DNA from: Microthrixaceae bacterium
GTDB lineage: Bacteria > Actinomycetota > Acidimicrobiia > Acidimicrobiales > Microtrichaceae
Direction: 5' to 3'
NCBI GenBank assembly: GCA_020439285.1
Contig: JAGQSZ010000004.1
Location: 1 to 46,353, forward strand
Length of the DNA: 46,353 nucleotides
Part shown: piece after piece, positions 7,630 through 16,546 of the stretch
Position numbering within the stretch: the first letter of the stretch is position 1
Layout: the number at the start of each line of letters is the position of its first letter
The notes under the pieces: generated by a model
The model's database searches: none
The model's input: the letters and a program-made list of their open reading frames with translations, nothing else
Told to the model about the DNA's origin: nothing
Made by a program: the position numbers and the translations under genes

Positions 7630-8148
7630 TCAGTCAATTCTACGCAGATGCTTGGCGAACCTCTGGGCGCGTTTGACATAGGACTCGACTCCCATGTCGA
7701 AGTGGCCGGGTCTGACAACACCTTCCTTGACCACCGCTGGGACGCCCAGAGCCATCGCAAGCGGCGGGACGATCTGGTTGTTCTTGACGAACGCGCCTCC
7801 GCCGACGACTGCTTCAACACCAATTCGTGCGTTGTGCAACACGATTGACCCGGATCCGATCAACGCCTTGTCCTCGACCACGCAGCCCTCGAGATGTGCC
7901 AAGTGTCCGACGGTGACATCGTTTCCGATAGTGGTCGGGAACACTGCTGTGGTGTGGAGTACCGCACCGTCCTGGATTGAGCACCTCTCCCCCACGAAGA
8001 TGAATCCGTCATCTCCGCGGAGAACAGCCGAGGGCCACACTGAGCTGTTTGCCCCGATCACGACGTTGCCGATCACCACCGCGTCGGGATGGATGTACGC
8101 ATCGGCGTGGATCTCGGGAACCTGATCACCTAACGCGTAGATGGGCAT
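7630..8148 (-). CDS. gamma-carbonic anhydrase-like hexapeptide-repeat protein
   Basis: A 172-residue left-handed beta-helix protein of the gamma-carbonic anhydrase/PaaY group. Hexapeptide repeats fill the sequence (DAVVIGNVVIGANSSVW, ALIGSGSIVLHNARIG). Canonical members use three His for zinc. Here H65 (LHTT) and H82 (VGHLAH) are present, but the position five residues after H82, normally His in GHxxxxHG, is Glu (E87 in LEGC), while an extra His sits at 85. The metal site may therefore be shifted or the protein may not be a hydratase. It is the third gene of a tight minus-strand operon, 21 bp after the flavin reductase. Confidence 0.82.
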   Translation of the reverse strand: MPIYALGDQVPEIHADAYIHPDAVVIGNVVIGANSSVWPSAVLRGDDGFIFVGERCSIQDGAVLHTTAVFPTTIGNDVTVGHLAHLEGCVVEDKALIGSGSIVLHNARIGVEAVVGGGAFVKNNQIVPPLAMALGVPAVVKEGVVRPGHFDMGVESYVKRAQRFAKHLRRID

Positions 8149-8169
8149 CGACTACCGCCTCCCGATTAC

Positions 8170-8727
8170 TCAGAGCGATATGTGACGGCCATAGCCACCA
8201 CGGAAGAACAACAACGGCCCGGCATCAGGTCGGTGAACATCCAGGTAGCGAACTCGACCCAGCACGATCAGGTGATCGCCACCGTCGGATACCGAATACA
8301 ACTCACAGTCGATGTGTCCGACCCCCCGCTGTATCAGCGGCGATCCAGTAACAGGTGCCGGCTCCCACTGCTCACCCTCGAACTTGTCCGCCGCCGAGGA
8401 CGCAAAGCGACCCGAGGTCTCCTGTTGGTCATCGGCAAGGACTGTGATGCCGAACACCCCGGTTCGCTCGATTCGAGGCCAAGAGCTTGAGCTGCGAGCG
8501 ACGCAGAACCCGACCAATGGCGGATCGAGTGATACTGAGAAGAACGAACCGATCGCCAATCCGACCGGATGGCTCTCCTCGAGGGATGCCACGATGACCA
8601 CACCGGTTGGGTAGTGGCCGAGGACCTTGCGGAACAGCGTGGGATCGATCTCTATTTCATCAGCGGATGGGTCCACATCGCCGCCCGAGATCTCGGTCGG
8701 ATTCGGGTTGGATACGTCTTGGCTCAT
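8170..8727 (-). CDS. flavin reductase-like (FMN-binding) protein
   Basis: A 185-residue member of the flavin reductase family, split-barrel fold, that probably supplies reduced FMN/FAD to an oxygenase. Signature stretches: LFRKVLGHYPTGVVIVAS at the start of the domain, GLAIGSFFSVSLDPPLVGF for FMN binding, and PLLFFRGGYG at the end. The first 28 residues are a polar, acidic extension. Its ATG follows the TAG of the upstream MBL gene with no gap, so translation is probably coupled. No partner monooxygenase is visible; the two-component partner may be elsewhere. Confidence 0.83.
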   Translation of the reverse strand: MSQDVSNPNPTEISGGDVDPSADEIEIDPTLFRKVLGHYPTGVVIVASLEESHPVGLAIGSFFSVSLDPPLVGFCVARSSSSWPRIERTGVFGITVLADDQQETSGRFASSAADKFEGEQWEPAPVTGSPLIQRGVGHIDCELYSVSDGGDHLIVLGRVRYLDVHRPDAGPLLFFRGGYGRHISL

Positions 8728-9684
8728 CTAGGCCTTTCCTACGAGGGTCTGTTCGGCTTCCGCTGATACCACCGCGGCTGTGCCAGTCACATGAGAATCG
8801 GTTGGGTCCGTTGCCAGCGATATTCGCATGCCCTCGGCAGCCGCGAGAACTCGACGGACACCGCGTTGGGCCGCTAGCTCGGAAGCTACGGCAACTGTGT
8901 GTGAGATCTCGTCATCATCATGAGCGGGATCATGATGGAACAACACCAAGGTATCGACGCCGGCTTGCGCTGCTACTTCAACCGCATATTCGTGAGTGCA
9001 GTGACCCCATGTGGACTTGGCAGCAAAATCACTTCGATTGAACTGCGCATCGTGGATCAATACGTCTGCACCTCGAGCCAGCTCCAGCACCTCAGCCGCC
9101 ACGAAGGTCGAATCAATTGATGGCTGCTGATGGTCGCTCACATAAACGATCGACCGACCCTGATGTTCGATCCTGAACCCGAGCGTGGTCCCGCAATGGG
9201 GCACTGGCGCCGACGTGACGGTGACACCGTCGATGTCGACGGTGTCACGCAGCATCTCGTGAAAGGTGACTCTCCCTGGTAGATCATCAATCTCTACCGG
9301 GAAATACGGAGGATGGATGAACCCGCGTATGGCTTCTTCAAGAGTGCCGTCGTCTTGAACAGGTCCGTAGAGGTCGAGGGATGATCCCTCGCGAAGAAGT
9401 GGAGTGAAGAACGGGATCCCCTGCACGTGGTCCCAGTGCAAATGACTTAGCAGCGCCGTCCCGTTGAAGGGCCGGTCCTTAGGCAGGGTCAGCCCGAAGA
9501 AGCGCAACCCAGTTCCCAGATCGAGGATTATTGGAGCGCGATCACCCACCCGGACCACGACGCACGCGGTGTTGCCTCCATAGGCAGCATTCGATTCACA
9601 TGCACACGGTGTCGAACCTCGGACACCGTAAAAGGTCAGGTTCAGTTGTGCCCCCGAGGACTGCGCACCTGTTGCTCGGCGCAA
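8728..9684 (-). CDS. MBL-fold hydrolase (RNase Z / PhnP-like group)
   Basis: A metallo-beta-lactamase-fold hydrolase (318 residues from the TTG start). It begins with the fold core LNLTFYGVRGSTPC and has H81-x-H83-x-D85-H86 (LSHLHWDHVQG), H163 (PVPHCGTT), D184 (YVSDHQQP) and a C-terminal His pair (LVLFHHDPAHDD). The architecture resembles RNase Z/PhnP-like phosphodiesterases more than glyoxalases; the substrate is unknown. The TTG at 9684 is the only ordinary start that precedes the domain and lies inside a hairpin (9667-9689). The gene ends in TAG directly followed by the ATG of the flavin reductase. Confidence 0.8.
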   Translation of the reverse strand: MRRATGAQSSGAQLNLTFYGVRGSTPCACESNAAYGGNTACVVVRVGDRAPIILDLGTGLRFFGLTLPKDRPFNGTALLSHLHWDHVQGIPFFTPLLREGSSLDLYGPVQDDGTLEEAIRGFIHPPYFPVEIDDLPGRVTFHEMLRDTVDIDGVTVTSAPVPHCGTTLGFRIEHQGRSIVYVSDHQQPSIDSTFVAAEVLELARGADVLIHDAQFNRSDFAAKSTWGHCTHEYAVEVAAQAGVDTLVLFHHDPAHDDDEISHTVAVASELAAQRGVRRVLAAAEGMRISLATDPTDSHVTGTAAVVSAEAEQTLVGKA

Positions 9685-9689
9685 CAGGT
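9667..9689. repeat. inverted repeat over the start of the MBL gene
   Basis: ACCTGTTGC and GCAACAGGT form a perfect 9-bp stem around a 5-base loop (9676-9680). In the minus-strand mRNA the hairpin would include the TTG start codon at 9684 and could mask it. It may be an operator, a translational control hairpin, or chance. Confidence 0.4.
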
Positions 9690-9772
9690 TCAGAGCACAA
9701 CTTTAGACCAGTGCTGCAATGAGTTCCCGTAGGGTGTGACCTTCAACTCAGTCGAGTTCTCGAGGAGTCGCT

Positions 9773-10696
9773 ATGACCGGTTCATTTGTGCCCGACGATT
9801 TTGGCGTGCGAAAGGGAAGCATCTCCATCGATGACGTCGACGGCAAGCCATTCGACGTCCACTACTTGGAGGCTGGCTCCGCTACGAGCCCTCTGGCTCT
9901 GTGCTTACACGGATACCCGGACTCGGCGTGGACCTGGCGGCATCTCATGCCAGAACTCGCCAACGCTGGATACCACGTCATCGCTCCGTTCAGCCGCGGC
10001 TACGCCCCTAGCCAAGTCCCGTCCGACGGGTGTTTCCAGGCCGGGGTACTCGGCTTGGACGCCAACGCCATACATGAGGCGATCGGCGCCGATTCCGAAG
10101 CAATAATCATCGGACACGACTGGGGCGCGATGGCGACCTATTCCGCTGCCTCGCTTGAACCAACGCGGTGGCGCCGCGCAATCGCCGCTGCCGTCATGCC
10201 AGGTCCGGTGGCCGCCGCGGCGTTCTTCTCCTATGACCAGCTGAAGCTGAGTTGGTACATGTTCTTCCAGTTGACCGCTATGGCCGACGCCTTTGTGCCA
10301 CTCAACAACTACTCGTACATCGAAAGACTCTGGCAGGACTGGTCTCCCGGTTTCGACGGCGGAGCCGACATCGCAGCGTTCACCGACTGCATGGCTTCGC
10401 CGGACAACCTGACCGCCGCGTTGTCGTACTACCGACACACGCTGGTTCCCGAGTTGCAGGACTCACGCCTCGATGTTGCCCAAGGTGCTGTTTTCTCGAT
10501 TCCGCCGATGCCGCTGCTCTACCTGCACGGTGAGAACGACGGATGCATGTCACCCGACATGGCGCGCACAGTTCCTGACTACCTGAGCGTCGACGGAAGC
10601 CGTGCTGTCATGGTTCCCGGGACGGGCCACTTCTTGCATCTTGAAGCACCCGAGGTGGTCAACGCCGAGATCATCTCCTTTGTAACTGAGTCCTGA
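9773..10696 (+). CDS. alpha/beta hydrolase, epoxide hydrolase-like
   Basis: A 307-residue alpha/beta-hydrolase. The oxyanion motif HGYPD is at 46-50. The nucleophile elbow is GHDWGA with Asp at 116, which marks the epoxide hydrolase/haloalkane dehalogenase branch rather than Ser hydrolases. Cap-domain sequence spans about 140-225. The late acid is in HGENDGCMSP and the catalytic His is near 286 in GTGHFLHLE. The N-terminus DDFGVRKGSI and IDDVDGKPFDVHYLEAG fits. GAGGAG lies about 6 bases before the ATG. Soluble and probably cytoplasmic. Epoxide versus halide substrate cannot be decided from these motifs. Confidence 0.85.
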   Translation: MTGSFVPDDFGVRKGSISIDDVDGKPFDVHYLEAGSATSPLALCLHGYPDSAWTWRHLMPELANAGYHVIAPFSRGYAPSQVPSDGCFQAGVLGLDANAIHEAIGADSEAIIIGHDWGAMATYSAASLEPTRWRRAIAAAVMPGPVAAAAFFSYDQLKLSWYMFFQLTAMADAFVPLNNYSYIERLWQDWSPGFDGGADIAAFTDCMASPDNLTAALSYYRHTLVPELQDSRLDVAQGAVFSIPPMPLLYLHGENDGCMSPDMARTVPDYLSVDGSRAVMVPGTGHFLHLEAPEVVNAEIISFVTES

Positions 10697-10747
10697 TCAG
10701 AGCGCCCGCGAACATTGTCGATTCACCTGCGGCGGCCGTCGCCCGAT

Positions 10748-11305
10748 TCAGCTCCAGCGCCACGCAGAGATCTGTACCGACACGTAACGGTCAGAGCCAG
10801 CGAAGTACTTCGACTCCTGAGCCTGGGGCATTTGCCGCATCGACGCGGACAGCAGGTCTCGCTCAGCCTCACCGCCGTCACTGGGCCCCGGCCCGACAAA
10901 GATCAACAAGGACGTCTGCCTACAGATGCGTTCAACTTCGGCTAGTTGCAGAAGCAACAAACGATTGTCCTGAGCGGACTTCGGATATGTCAGGACGTTG
11001 AGCACCACTGCGCCTACCGAGGCGGACCTGATTGGCAGCTCCCGGTCCGATGACCTGACTGCCGGCACACCTGGTAGCGACCTACGAAGTTGAGCCAGCC
11101 GGTCACGATCACTTTCTGTCGCAATCACCCTGCATCCGGCTCTGGAGAGAGCACCTGTGAGAATCCCTGTGCCCGCACACAACTCCAGAGCCAGCGTTCG
11201 ATCGTCGAGCATCCCTTTCAGGTAGCCAACCGCCTCGCGTGGCATCACACCCTGCAGAACACCTCTGCGGTTCGCTGAAGCTGAGAAGGCACCAGAGATC
11301 TCCAC
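10748..11305 (-). CDS. class I SAM-dependent methyltransferase-like protein
   Basis: A protein of 185 residues with a Rossmann methyltransferase core. Motif I is LELCAGTGILTGAL, followed by an acidic end of strand 2 (VIATESDRDRL), motif SVGAVVLNVLTYPKS at strand 4, and LLIFVGPGPSDGGEA at strand 5. The substrate is unknown, and the protein is shorter than most small-molecule methyltransferases. Start: I prefer GTG at 11305, which has GGAAGG 7 bases upstream; the frame is also open to a GTG at 11320, which lacks a ribosome site. It is divergent from the GGDEF-EAL gene. Confidence 0.72.
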   Translation of the reverse strand: MEISGAFSASANRRGVLQGVMPREAVGYLKGMLDDRTLALELCAGTGILTGALSRAGCRVIATESDRDRLAQLRRSLPGVPAVRSSDRELPIRSASVGAVVLNVLTYPKSAQDNRLLLLQLAEVERICRQTSLLIFVGPGPSDGGEAERDLLSASMRQMPQAQESKYFAGSDRYVSVQISAWRWS

Positions 11306-11425
11306 GTCACGACCTTCCACTTGGGTAAAAACCCCTTGCCTTGTCGATTTGAGTCATCAATAATGAATCCACTTAGAGTAGCGCTTTAGTTACGCTGAGT
11401 GATGATGTGGGAGTCAGGGGAATCT

Positions 11426-14023
11426 ATGGGGGGCAGGAGCCTCGAACAGGGATCTGATTGGATCGCACACGATCCGCGTGGCCAAGTGGCATGGGAGCGA
11501 ATCGCACGCTTCCGTGTAATAGCTGCCGTTGTGCTGATCGTCTCGATCGTGGCTGTCCCAGCGCTCGGTCCCCAAAGAATTCCGGTGATTCTTGTGACAG
11601 GAGCAGTGACACTCGGAAGCAACATCGTGCTGTGGTGGTACGCACGACGGGGCGGCGTGATCGGCTTGCCGATCGCGTTGCTCGACATGGTACTCACGAT
11701 CGTTTTCGTTGCATTGGTACCCGAAGGATTCATCCCCGGGTTGATCCTCTTGCTCGGGGCATCACCACTGTGGGTGTTCTGGGTTGGACGCAGGCGAGCA
11801 TTGGCACTGCTGACAATCGGCGGGATGGCCTTCCTGTTGATGGCGCTTCGCGGGGAACTCGTAGGGCTAACCACCGAGAACGGGTGGAGGTTGGCACTGG
11901 CTGCCTTCGCGTTTGCTGCAGCTTGTTCGATCATGACCACCTCGAACATCGCCGCTGCCATGTCTCGGAGCAACCACCGCTATGACGCTTTGGTGAACGA
12001 GATCAGTGCAGTCGTATGGGAGTCGAGCGGATTGTCTGGAGATCCCGAGTTCATCAACTCCCAAAGCGAAGCTGTCTTGGGCCTGTCCCGACAGGACTGC
12101 AGTACTAGTGGATTTCTGGCGTCGAGAGTGCACCCCGATGACCTGGACTCTTATGTCGACAGCCGCAGAATCGTTGCCGAGGGTGACAGCACCGAGGTCC
12201 ACTACCGAATACGGGACCGAGAGGGCACCATACGGCACCTCCATGAGACGATCATGGTTTCCCACGGTAGGGACGCCAAGCCATCTCGCCGAGGTGTCAT
12301 TGTCGACGAGACCGAACGATCGGTCGCCGAGGCATCCCTGCGGGGATACGACGACTTCATCGCAGGGGCACCGACAGCGATGGCAATTCTGCGACTCGAG
12401 GATCTCGACGATGCGGACTCCCTGCGGGTCGTGGTCGGGAACCCAGCCGCTGCCCGACTGCTGAGTACCTCAGTTGAATCTGCAGTCGGCAAGGAGCTTC
12501 AGGATCTGATCCCGAACATCCCGGTATTCACCCAACGACTCGCCAACGTGGTGATCCTCAACACCTCCTTGGATGCCCCTGCAGTGAAAATCCCTGGCTC
12601 GGATGGCATCTACTCACTCCACGCCGTCCCTCTCCCGGACAACTGTGTTGGCATCACTCTCGACGATGTCACCAGCGCTGCTCGCACCGCCGAGTCACTC
12701 AAACACCAAGCTCATCACGACCACCTGACTGGGCTGCCCAACAGGGCACAGTTCAACGAACGCCTCGACATCGCGCTGAAGGACCGCCGCAACGACGATT
12801 CACCGTCGAGCGTTGCCGTATTGATGATCGACCTCAACAAGTTCAAGGACGTCAACGACAACCTCGGCCATGAATACGGCGACAAGTTGCTGATCGAACT
12901 CGCGAGACGCCTTGGCAGAAACATCCGTGGCTGCGACTCGATGGCGCGTCTGGGCGGGGATGAGTTCGCGATCCTGATCCACTCAAAAGAACCACTCGGG
13001 ACCGCAAAGGACATCGCGCGCCGGATCGAACAACTCATCGGCGAACCCTTCCTCATTGACAACCACGTGCTCGAGATCGGAGCAAGCATTGGAATAGCCG
13101 TGTCCAGTTCCGACTGTTCAGCTCGAGACATTCTCCGCAACGCCGACAATGCGATGTACAAGGCAAAGGCCTTCGGCGGTGGAACGGTCGTCTTTGGCGA
13201 ACGACCCAACGACCCCGATTCGCAGGTCGCTCTGGCAGCCGACCTCACTTCAGCCGTCAGCACGGATGAGTTCCTCGTGATGTATCAGCCTCGGATCGAT
13301 CTAACCACCCTGAGCGTCATCGGGGTCGAAGCACTCGTCCGGTGGGATCATCCGCAAAGGGGTCGGCTCATACCCGAACAGTTCCTAGACCTGACCACGG
13401 CCAGTGGGCTCTCCAATTCCCTCACCCGCCTGGTCGTCACCAAGGCCGTCAATGACCTGGCCCGCCTGAATGAGCTCGCAGACGAGCATGGACAGGCGAA
13501 ACTGCTGTTGAGCATCAATGTCGCAGACACAAATCTGTTGGACCCGATCTTCAACCCCCTGCTCGAACAGGTGACGGAGAGGGCCGGAGTGTCGATGTCC
13601 CAGCTCTGTTTGGACATACCTGAGGTGAATCTGTCACGAAACGTCACCGAGGTGCTCTCTGCTATGCACGCTCTGCGGTTACGCGGTATCCACCTGACCT
13701 TGGACCGGTTCGGATCTGGTGCTAGCCCAATGACCTTGTTGAATGATCTTCCGATCGACGAGGTGAAGATCGACAAGTCGCTGGTCTCGGACATCCATGG
13801 CGGCACCGAGACCTTGGTTCGAGCAATGGTCCGGTTGGGCCACGAATTCGGGTTCCGGGTCTCAGCCAATGGTGTCGAGAACCGGTTCCTAGCCGATCGA
13901 CTTCGCCTGTTCGGATGCGACACAGCCCAGGGCTACTACTTCGCGGAACCCATGCACATCGAGGAACTGGCCGAGTTCACCCTCGCCTTCGACTCACGCG
14001 ATGCACGGACTTCTGGGCACTGA
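11426..14023 (+). CDS. membrane PAS-GGDEF-EAL protein, active-looking GGDEF and defective EAL
   Basis: A c-di-GMP signalling protein of 865 residues. Several hydrophobic helices occupy about 25-165. A PAS domain (NEISAVVWESSGLSGDP ... VHPDDLDSYV) and a second PAS-like region lie before the GGDEF domain (start HHDHLTGLPNRAQF). GGDEF is intact at 510-514 (ARLGGDEFAIL), with an RxxD inhibitory site (501-504) at the standard five-residue distance. The EAL domain has EALVRW at 635-640 but LDRFGSG at 759-765 instead of DDFG and ANGVEN at 814-819 instead of AEGVET, so a metal Asp and the Glu of EGVE are lost. Expected net activity: cyclase, with EAL as a c-di-GMP-binding or structural part. ATG 11426 has AGGGGA upstream; a GTG at 11399 is possible. 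Confidence 0.88.
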   Translation: MGGRSLEQGSDWIAHDPRGQVAWERIARFRVIAAVVLIVSIVAVPALGPQRIPVILVTGAVTLGSNIVLWWYARRGGVIGLPIALLDMVLTIVFVALVPEGFIPGLILLLGASPLWVFWVGRRRALALLTIGGMAFLLMALRGELVGLTTENGWRLALAAFAFAAACSIMTTSNIAAAMSRSNHRYDALVNEISAVVWESSGLSGDPEFINSQSEAVLGLSRQDCSTSGFLASRVHPDDLDSYVDSRRIVAEGDSTEVHYRIRDREGTIRHLHETIMVSHGRDAKPSRRGVIVDETERSVAEASLRGYDDFIAGAPTAMAILRLEDLDDADSLRVVVGNPAAARLLSTSVESAVGKELQDLIPNIPVFTQRLANVVILNTSLDAPAVKIPGSDGIYSLHAVPLPDNCVGITLDDVTSAARTAESLKHQAHHDHLTGLPNRAQFNERLDIALKDRRNDDSPSSVAVLMIDLNKFKDVNDNLGHEYGDKLLIELARRLGRNIRGCDSMARLGGDEFAILIHSKEPLGTAKDIARRIEQLIGEPFLIDNHVLEIGASIGIAVSSSDCSARDILRNADNAMYKAKAFGGGTVVFGERPNDPDSQVALAADLTSAVSTDEFLVMYQPRIDLTTLSVIGVEALVRWDHPQRGRLIPEQFLDLTTASGLSNSLTRLVVTKAVNDLARLNELADEHGQAKLLLSINVADTNLLDPIFNPLLEQVTERAGVSMSQLCLDIPEVNLSRNVTEVLSAMHALRLRGIHLTLDRFGSGASPMTLLNDLPIDEVKIDKSLVSDIHGGTETLVRAMVRLGHEFGFRVSANGVENRFLADRLRLFGCDTAQGYYFAEPMHIEELAEFTLAFDSRDARTSGH

Positions 14024-14046
14024 CAGGGGTTCGATAGCATCAGGGA

Positions 14047-15642
14047 ATGTCTGAAACCTCTGACCTGACACCTACCTCCTCCGCTCTCGATGCGGCTCAG
14101 CAAGTGATCGACAGCGCTATCGCACAGCTCGCTGATCGAGGCGTCGATGAGAACCAGGTCTTGGCCTATGACGTGGCCCACGCCGCTGCTGGAGTGATGG
14201 CTGCCCGTGGTCTTCTCAGCTATGCGACACGTGGTACGACCGAGGCGAACATCGCCAATGCATTTGCCGCAGATGTAATTGCTGATCTGGCCGCAAAGGT
14301 CTTCGGCCGAGAGTCCGAGTGGGGCGTCGCTTCGGATGCGCTCGACGGAACCCGCGAGTTCGTGGCGAAGTACCGGGCACCCGAGTTCCTGGCTGACCTC
14401 GCCGACACCGATGGACCCCGCCATCTTTCGGACGACTTCGAAATGGTCCAGGACACGTTCCGACGTTTCGCTGAGGAGAAACTCCAGCCGATCGCGGAAC
14501 ACATCCACCGAACCAACGGTGACATCCCTGAGGACATCATCGCTGGTCTCGCCGAGATGGGAGCGTTCGGGCTGTCCATCTCCGAGGAATACGGCGGGTT
14601 CGCGTCCGGTGGTGAATCTGACTACATCGCAATGGTCGTCGCCACGGAGGAACTGTCACGTGGTTCATTGGGAGCTGGCGGTTCGCTGATCACCCGTCCC
14701 GAAATCCTGGCCCGAGCACTTGAAGCGGGTGGCACCGAGGAACAGAAGCAGCACTGGTTGCCGATGCTCGCATCTGCCGAGGTCATGAACGCTGTCGCTG
14801 TGACCGAACCCGATTATGGATCGGACGTCGCTGGAGTGAAGGTGACGGCCACCAAAGTGGACGGCGGCTACCTGATCAACGGCGTGAAGACCTGGTGCAC
14901 CTTCGGCGCTCGAGCCGATGTACTGATGGTCGTCGCACGCACGGACCCAGATCGCTCAATCGGCCACCGCGGGCTCTCGATGTTCATCGTCCCCAAGGAA
15001 CGAGGCGAGTCCGAAGGTTTCGAGATCACCTCTGAAAGCGCGCATGGTCCAGCGAAGATGGAGGGACGCCCGATTGACACCATCGGTTACCGCGGCATGC
15101 ACTCCTATGAGATCGCGATCGATAACTGGTTCGTACCGGAAGAGAACCTGATTGGTGGCGAAGGTGGAATCGGCCGAGGGTTCTACTACCAAATGGCAGG
15201 TTTCGAGAATGGCCGCCTCCAGACTGCGGCCCGAGCACTGGGCGTCATGCAGGCCGCACTCGAAGAGGCCCGCCAGTACTCACTTGATCGAGCCGTGTTT
15301 GGCCAACCTGTTCACGAATACCAGTTGACAAAGGCCAAGCTCGCTCGCATGGCGGTCACTATCCAAGGCGCCCGCCAGTTCGCATACGAGGTCGCCAAGT
15401 TGATGGCACGCGGCGAGGGGACGCTCGAGGCGTCGATGATCAAGGCCTACGTGTGCAAGGCAGCCGAGTGGGTCACGCGTGAAGCGATGCAGATTCACGG
15501 CGGCTTCGGATATGCCGAGGAGTACACCGTCAGTCGGCTGTTCGTGGATGCCCGAGTTCTGTCCATCTTCGAAGGTGCCGATGAGGTGCTGTGTTTGAAG
15601 GTGATCGCTCGCCAGCTGGTGGCCCGTCACCAGAACGGCTGA
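14047..15642 (+). CDS. acyl-CoA dehydrogenase with N-terminal extension, candidate (2S)-methylsuccinyl-CoA dehydrogenase
   Basis: A 531-residue FAD acyl-CoA dehydrogenase. The first 120 residues form an extra helical domain (LDAAQQVIDSAIAQLADRG ... AHAAAGVMAARGLLSYATR) before the usual fold begins at LSDDFEMVQDTFRRFAEE. Family landmarks: AVTEPDYGSDVAG, WCTFGARADVLMVVART, GYRGMHSYEI, QIHGGFGYAEEYTVSRLFVDAR, and FEGADEVL with the catalytic Glu at 509. Length and extension match methylsuccinyl-CoA dehydrogenase (Mcd), which makes mesaconyl-CoA in the ethylmalonyl-CoA pathway. The malyl-CoA lyase gene 2.4 kb away supports this. It starts 23 bp after the GGDEF-EAL gene. Mcd identity is inference; family membership is firm. 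Confidence 0.8.
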   Translation: MSETSDLTPTSSALDAAQQVIDSAIAQLADRGVDENQVLAYDVAHAAAGVMAARGLLSYATRGTTEANIANAFAADVIADLAAKVFGRESEWGVASDALDGTREFVAKYRAPEFLADLADTDGPRHLSDDFEMVQDTFRRFAEEKLQPIAEHIHRTNGDIPEDIIAGLAEMGAFGLSISEEYGGFASGGESDYIAMVVATEELSRGSLGAGGSLITRPEILARALEAGGTEEQKQHWLPMLASAEVMNAVAVTEPDYGSDVAGVKVTATKVDGGYLINGVKTWCTFGARADVLMVVARTDPDRSIGHRGLSMFIVPKERGESEGFEITSESAHGPAKMEGRPIDTIGYRGMHSYEIAIDNWFVPEENLIGGEGGIGRGFYYQMAGFENGRLQTAARALGVMQAALEEARQYSLDRAVFGQPVHEYQLTKAKLARMAVTIQGARQFAYEVAKLMARGEGTLEASMIKAYVCKAAEWVTREAMQIHGGFGYAEEYTVSRLFVDARVLSIFEGADEVLCLKVIARQLVARHQNG

Positions 15643-15703
15643 ATTCAGCCCGTCCACACAGGCCCGCTTCGGGTAGTTGCCACGAAGGCGACTCAATCGT
15701 TGA

Positions 15704-16399
15704 TCAGTAATACTCAGATTGAATATTGCTGAAACGAAGAACAGATCCAGCGGGCAGGTGGCCGGCATACAGACCGGTGTGTCCGGCGTAGACCCACTCT
15801 GGAGGCAGGATCATCTTTCGCGTCCGCAGTTCGTCATTCCACGATGGCTCGATTCCGGATTCCGGCCAGACCTTAAAGCTGAGTTCGTTCCCGACAACGC
15901 TGGCACACAGCCTCCACGGCCCGGATGCAGAGCCAAGCACGGGTCCGAAGTCGGATGCAGGTATCGGGGCGAAGAGAACCTGACCCTTTGGTTTTGAGAG
16001 ATCGACCAACTGGACATTGAAGTGCTGGATCGCGAACGCAAAGACGTTTTTCATCACTGTTATCGCCTTGCCGGGATGACCCTCGGCCGAGACCCGCAGG
16101 GCCACACCCTCTTGAGTCGGCCACACCCCTGATGTGAAAGTAACGCACGTCTGATGATCCAGCGATCCGGTATCGGCCGTGTTCCACACCAGTGTTCTGG
16201 AGTTGGCTCCACCATTTGACGCTGAGGCTGTCACGACCATCGAATTCCCGGATGGCACAAATTTGTAGGTATCCGCTCCGTCGCGTGTGATGTAGCGGAC
16301 GTCATGACCGGCGGGTGGGGCAGGCGGCGGCGGAACGGCACACCCAGCCCCAATTGCCGCAACGGCGACAAGCGCGACAGCCAAAGTAGTTACCTTCAC
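15704..16399 (-). CDS. lipoprotein of unknown function
   Basis: A 231-residue exported lipoprotein. The signal is KVTTLAVALVAVAAIGAGC with lipobox AGC at C20, then a Pro-rich linker (AVPPPPAPPAG). The mature part is beta-rich (YKFVPSGNSMVVTASASN, WPTQEGVALRVSAEG, GSVLRFSNIQSEYY) and resembles a concanavalin-like sandwich such as bacterial LamG or DUF1961-type domains, but I cannot assign it. Two Cys (QTCVTF, WRLCASV) may form a disulfide. GTG start with AGAGGAAA upstream. It is convergent with the Mcd-like gene. Confidence 0.7.
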   Translation of the reverse strand: MKVTTLAVALVAVAAIGAGCAVPPPPAPPAGHDVRYITRDGADTYKFVPSGNSMVVTASASNGGANSRTLVWNTADTGSLDHQTCVTFTSGVWPTQEGVALRVSAEGHPGKAITVMKNVFAFAIQHFNVQLVDLSKPKGQVLFAPIPASDFGPVLGSASGPWRLCASVVGNELSFKVWPESGIEPSWNDELRTRKMILPPEWVYAGHTGLYAGHLPAGSVLRFSNIQSEYY

Positions 16400-16509
16400 A
16401 ATTGTTTCCTCTCGAACTGCTCTGTTGACCTAGAGCCGAGTAGTCCTCTGGACCACTCGATAGTTCAATCGTCAAACAAATGAAGGGCTTTAGCTAGCTG
16501 ACCCGAAAT

Positions 16510-16522
16510 GGGCCTTTGGCCC
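16510..16522 (-). terminator. weak hairpin downstream of the DUF4395 gene
   Basis: GGGCC-TTT-GGCCC forms a 5-bp GC stem 24 bp past the stop of the DUF4395 gene; in its transcript the stem is followed by ATTTC. The T-tract is poor, so termination here is only a possibility. Confidence 0.25.
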
Positions 16523-16546
16523 CACCTGATGCCCCCCGTGCGCTAC

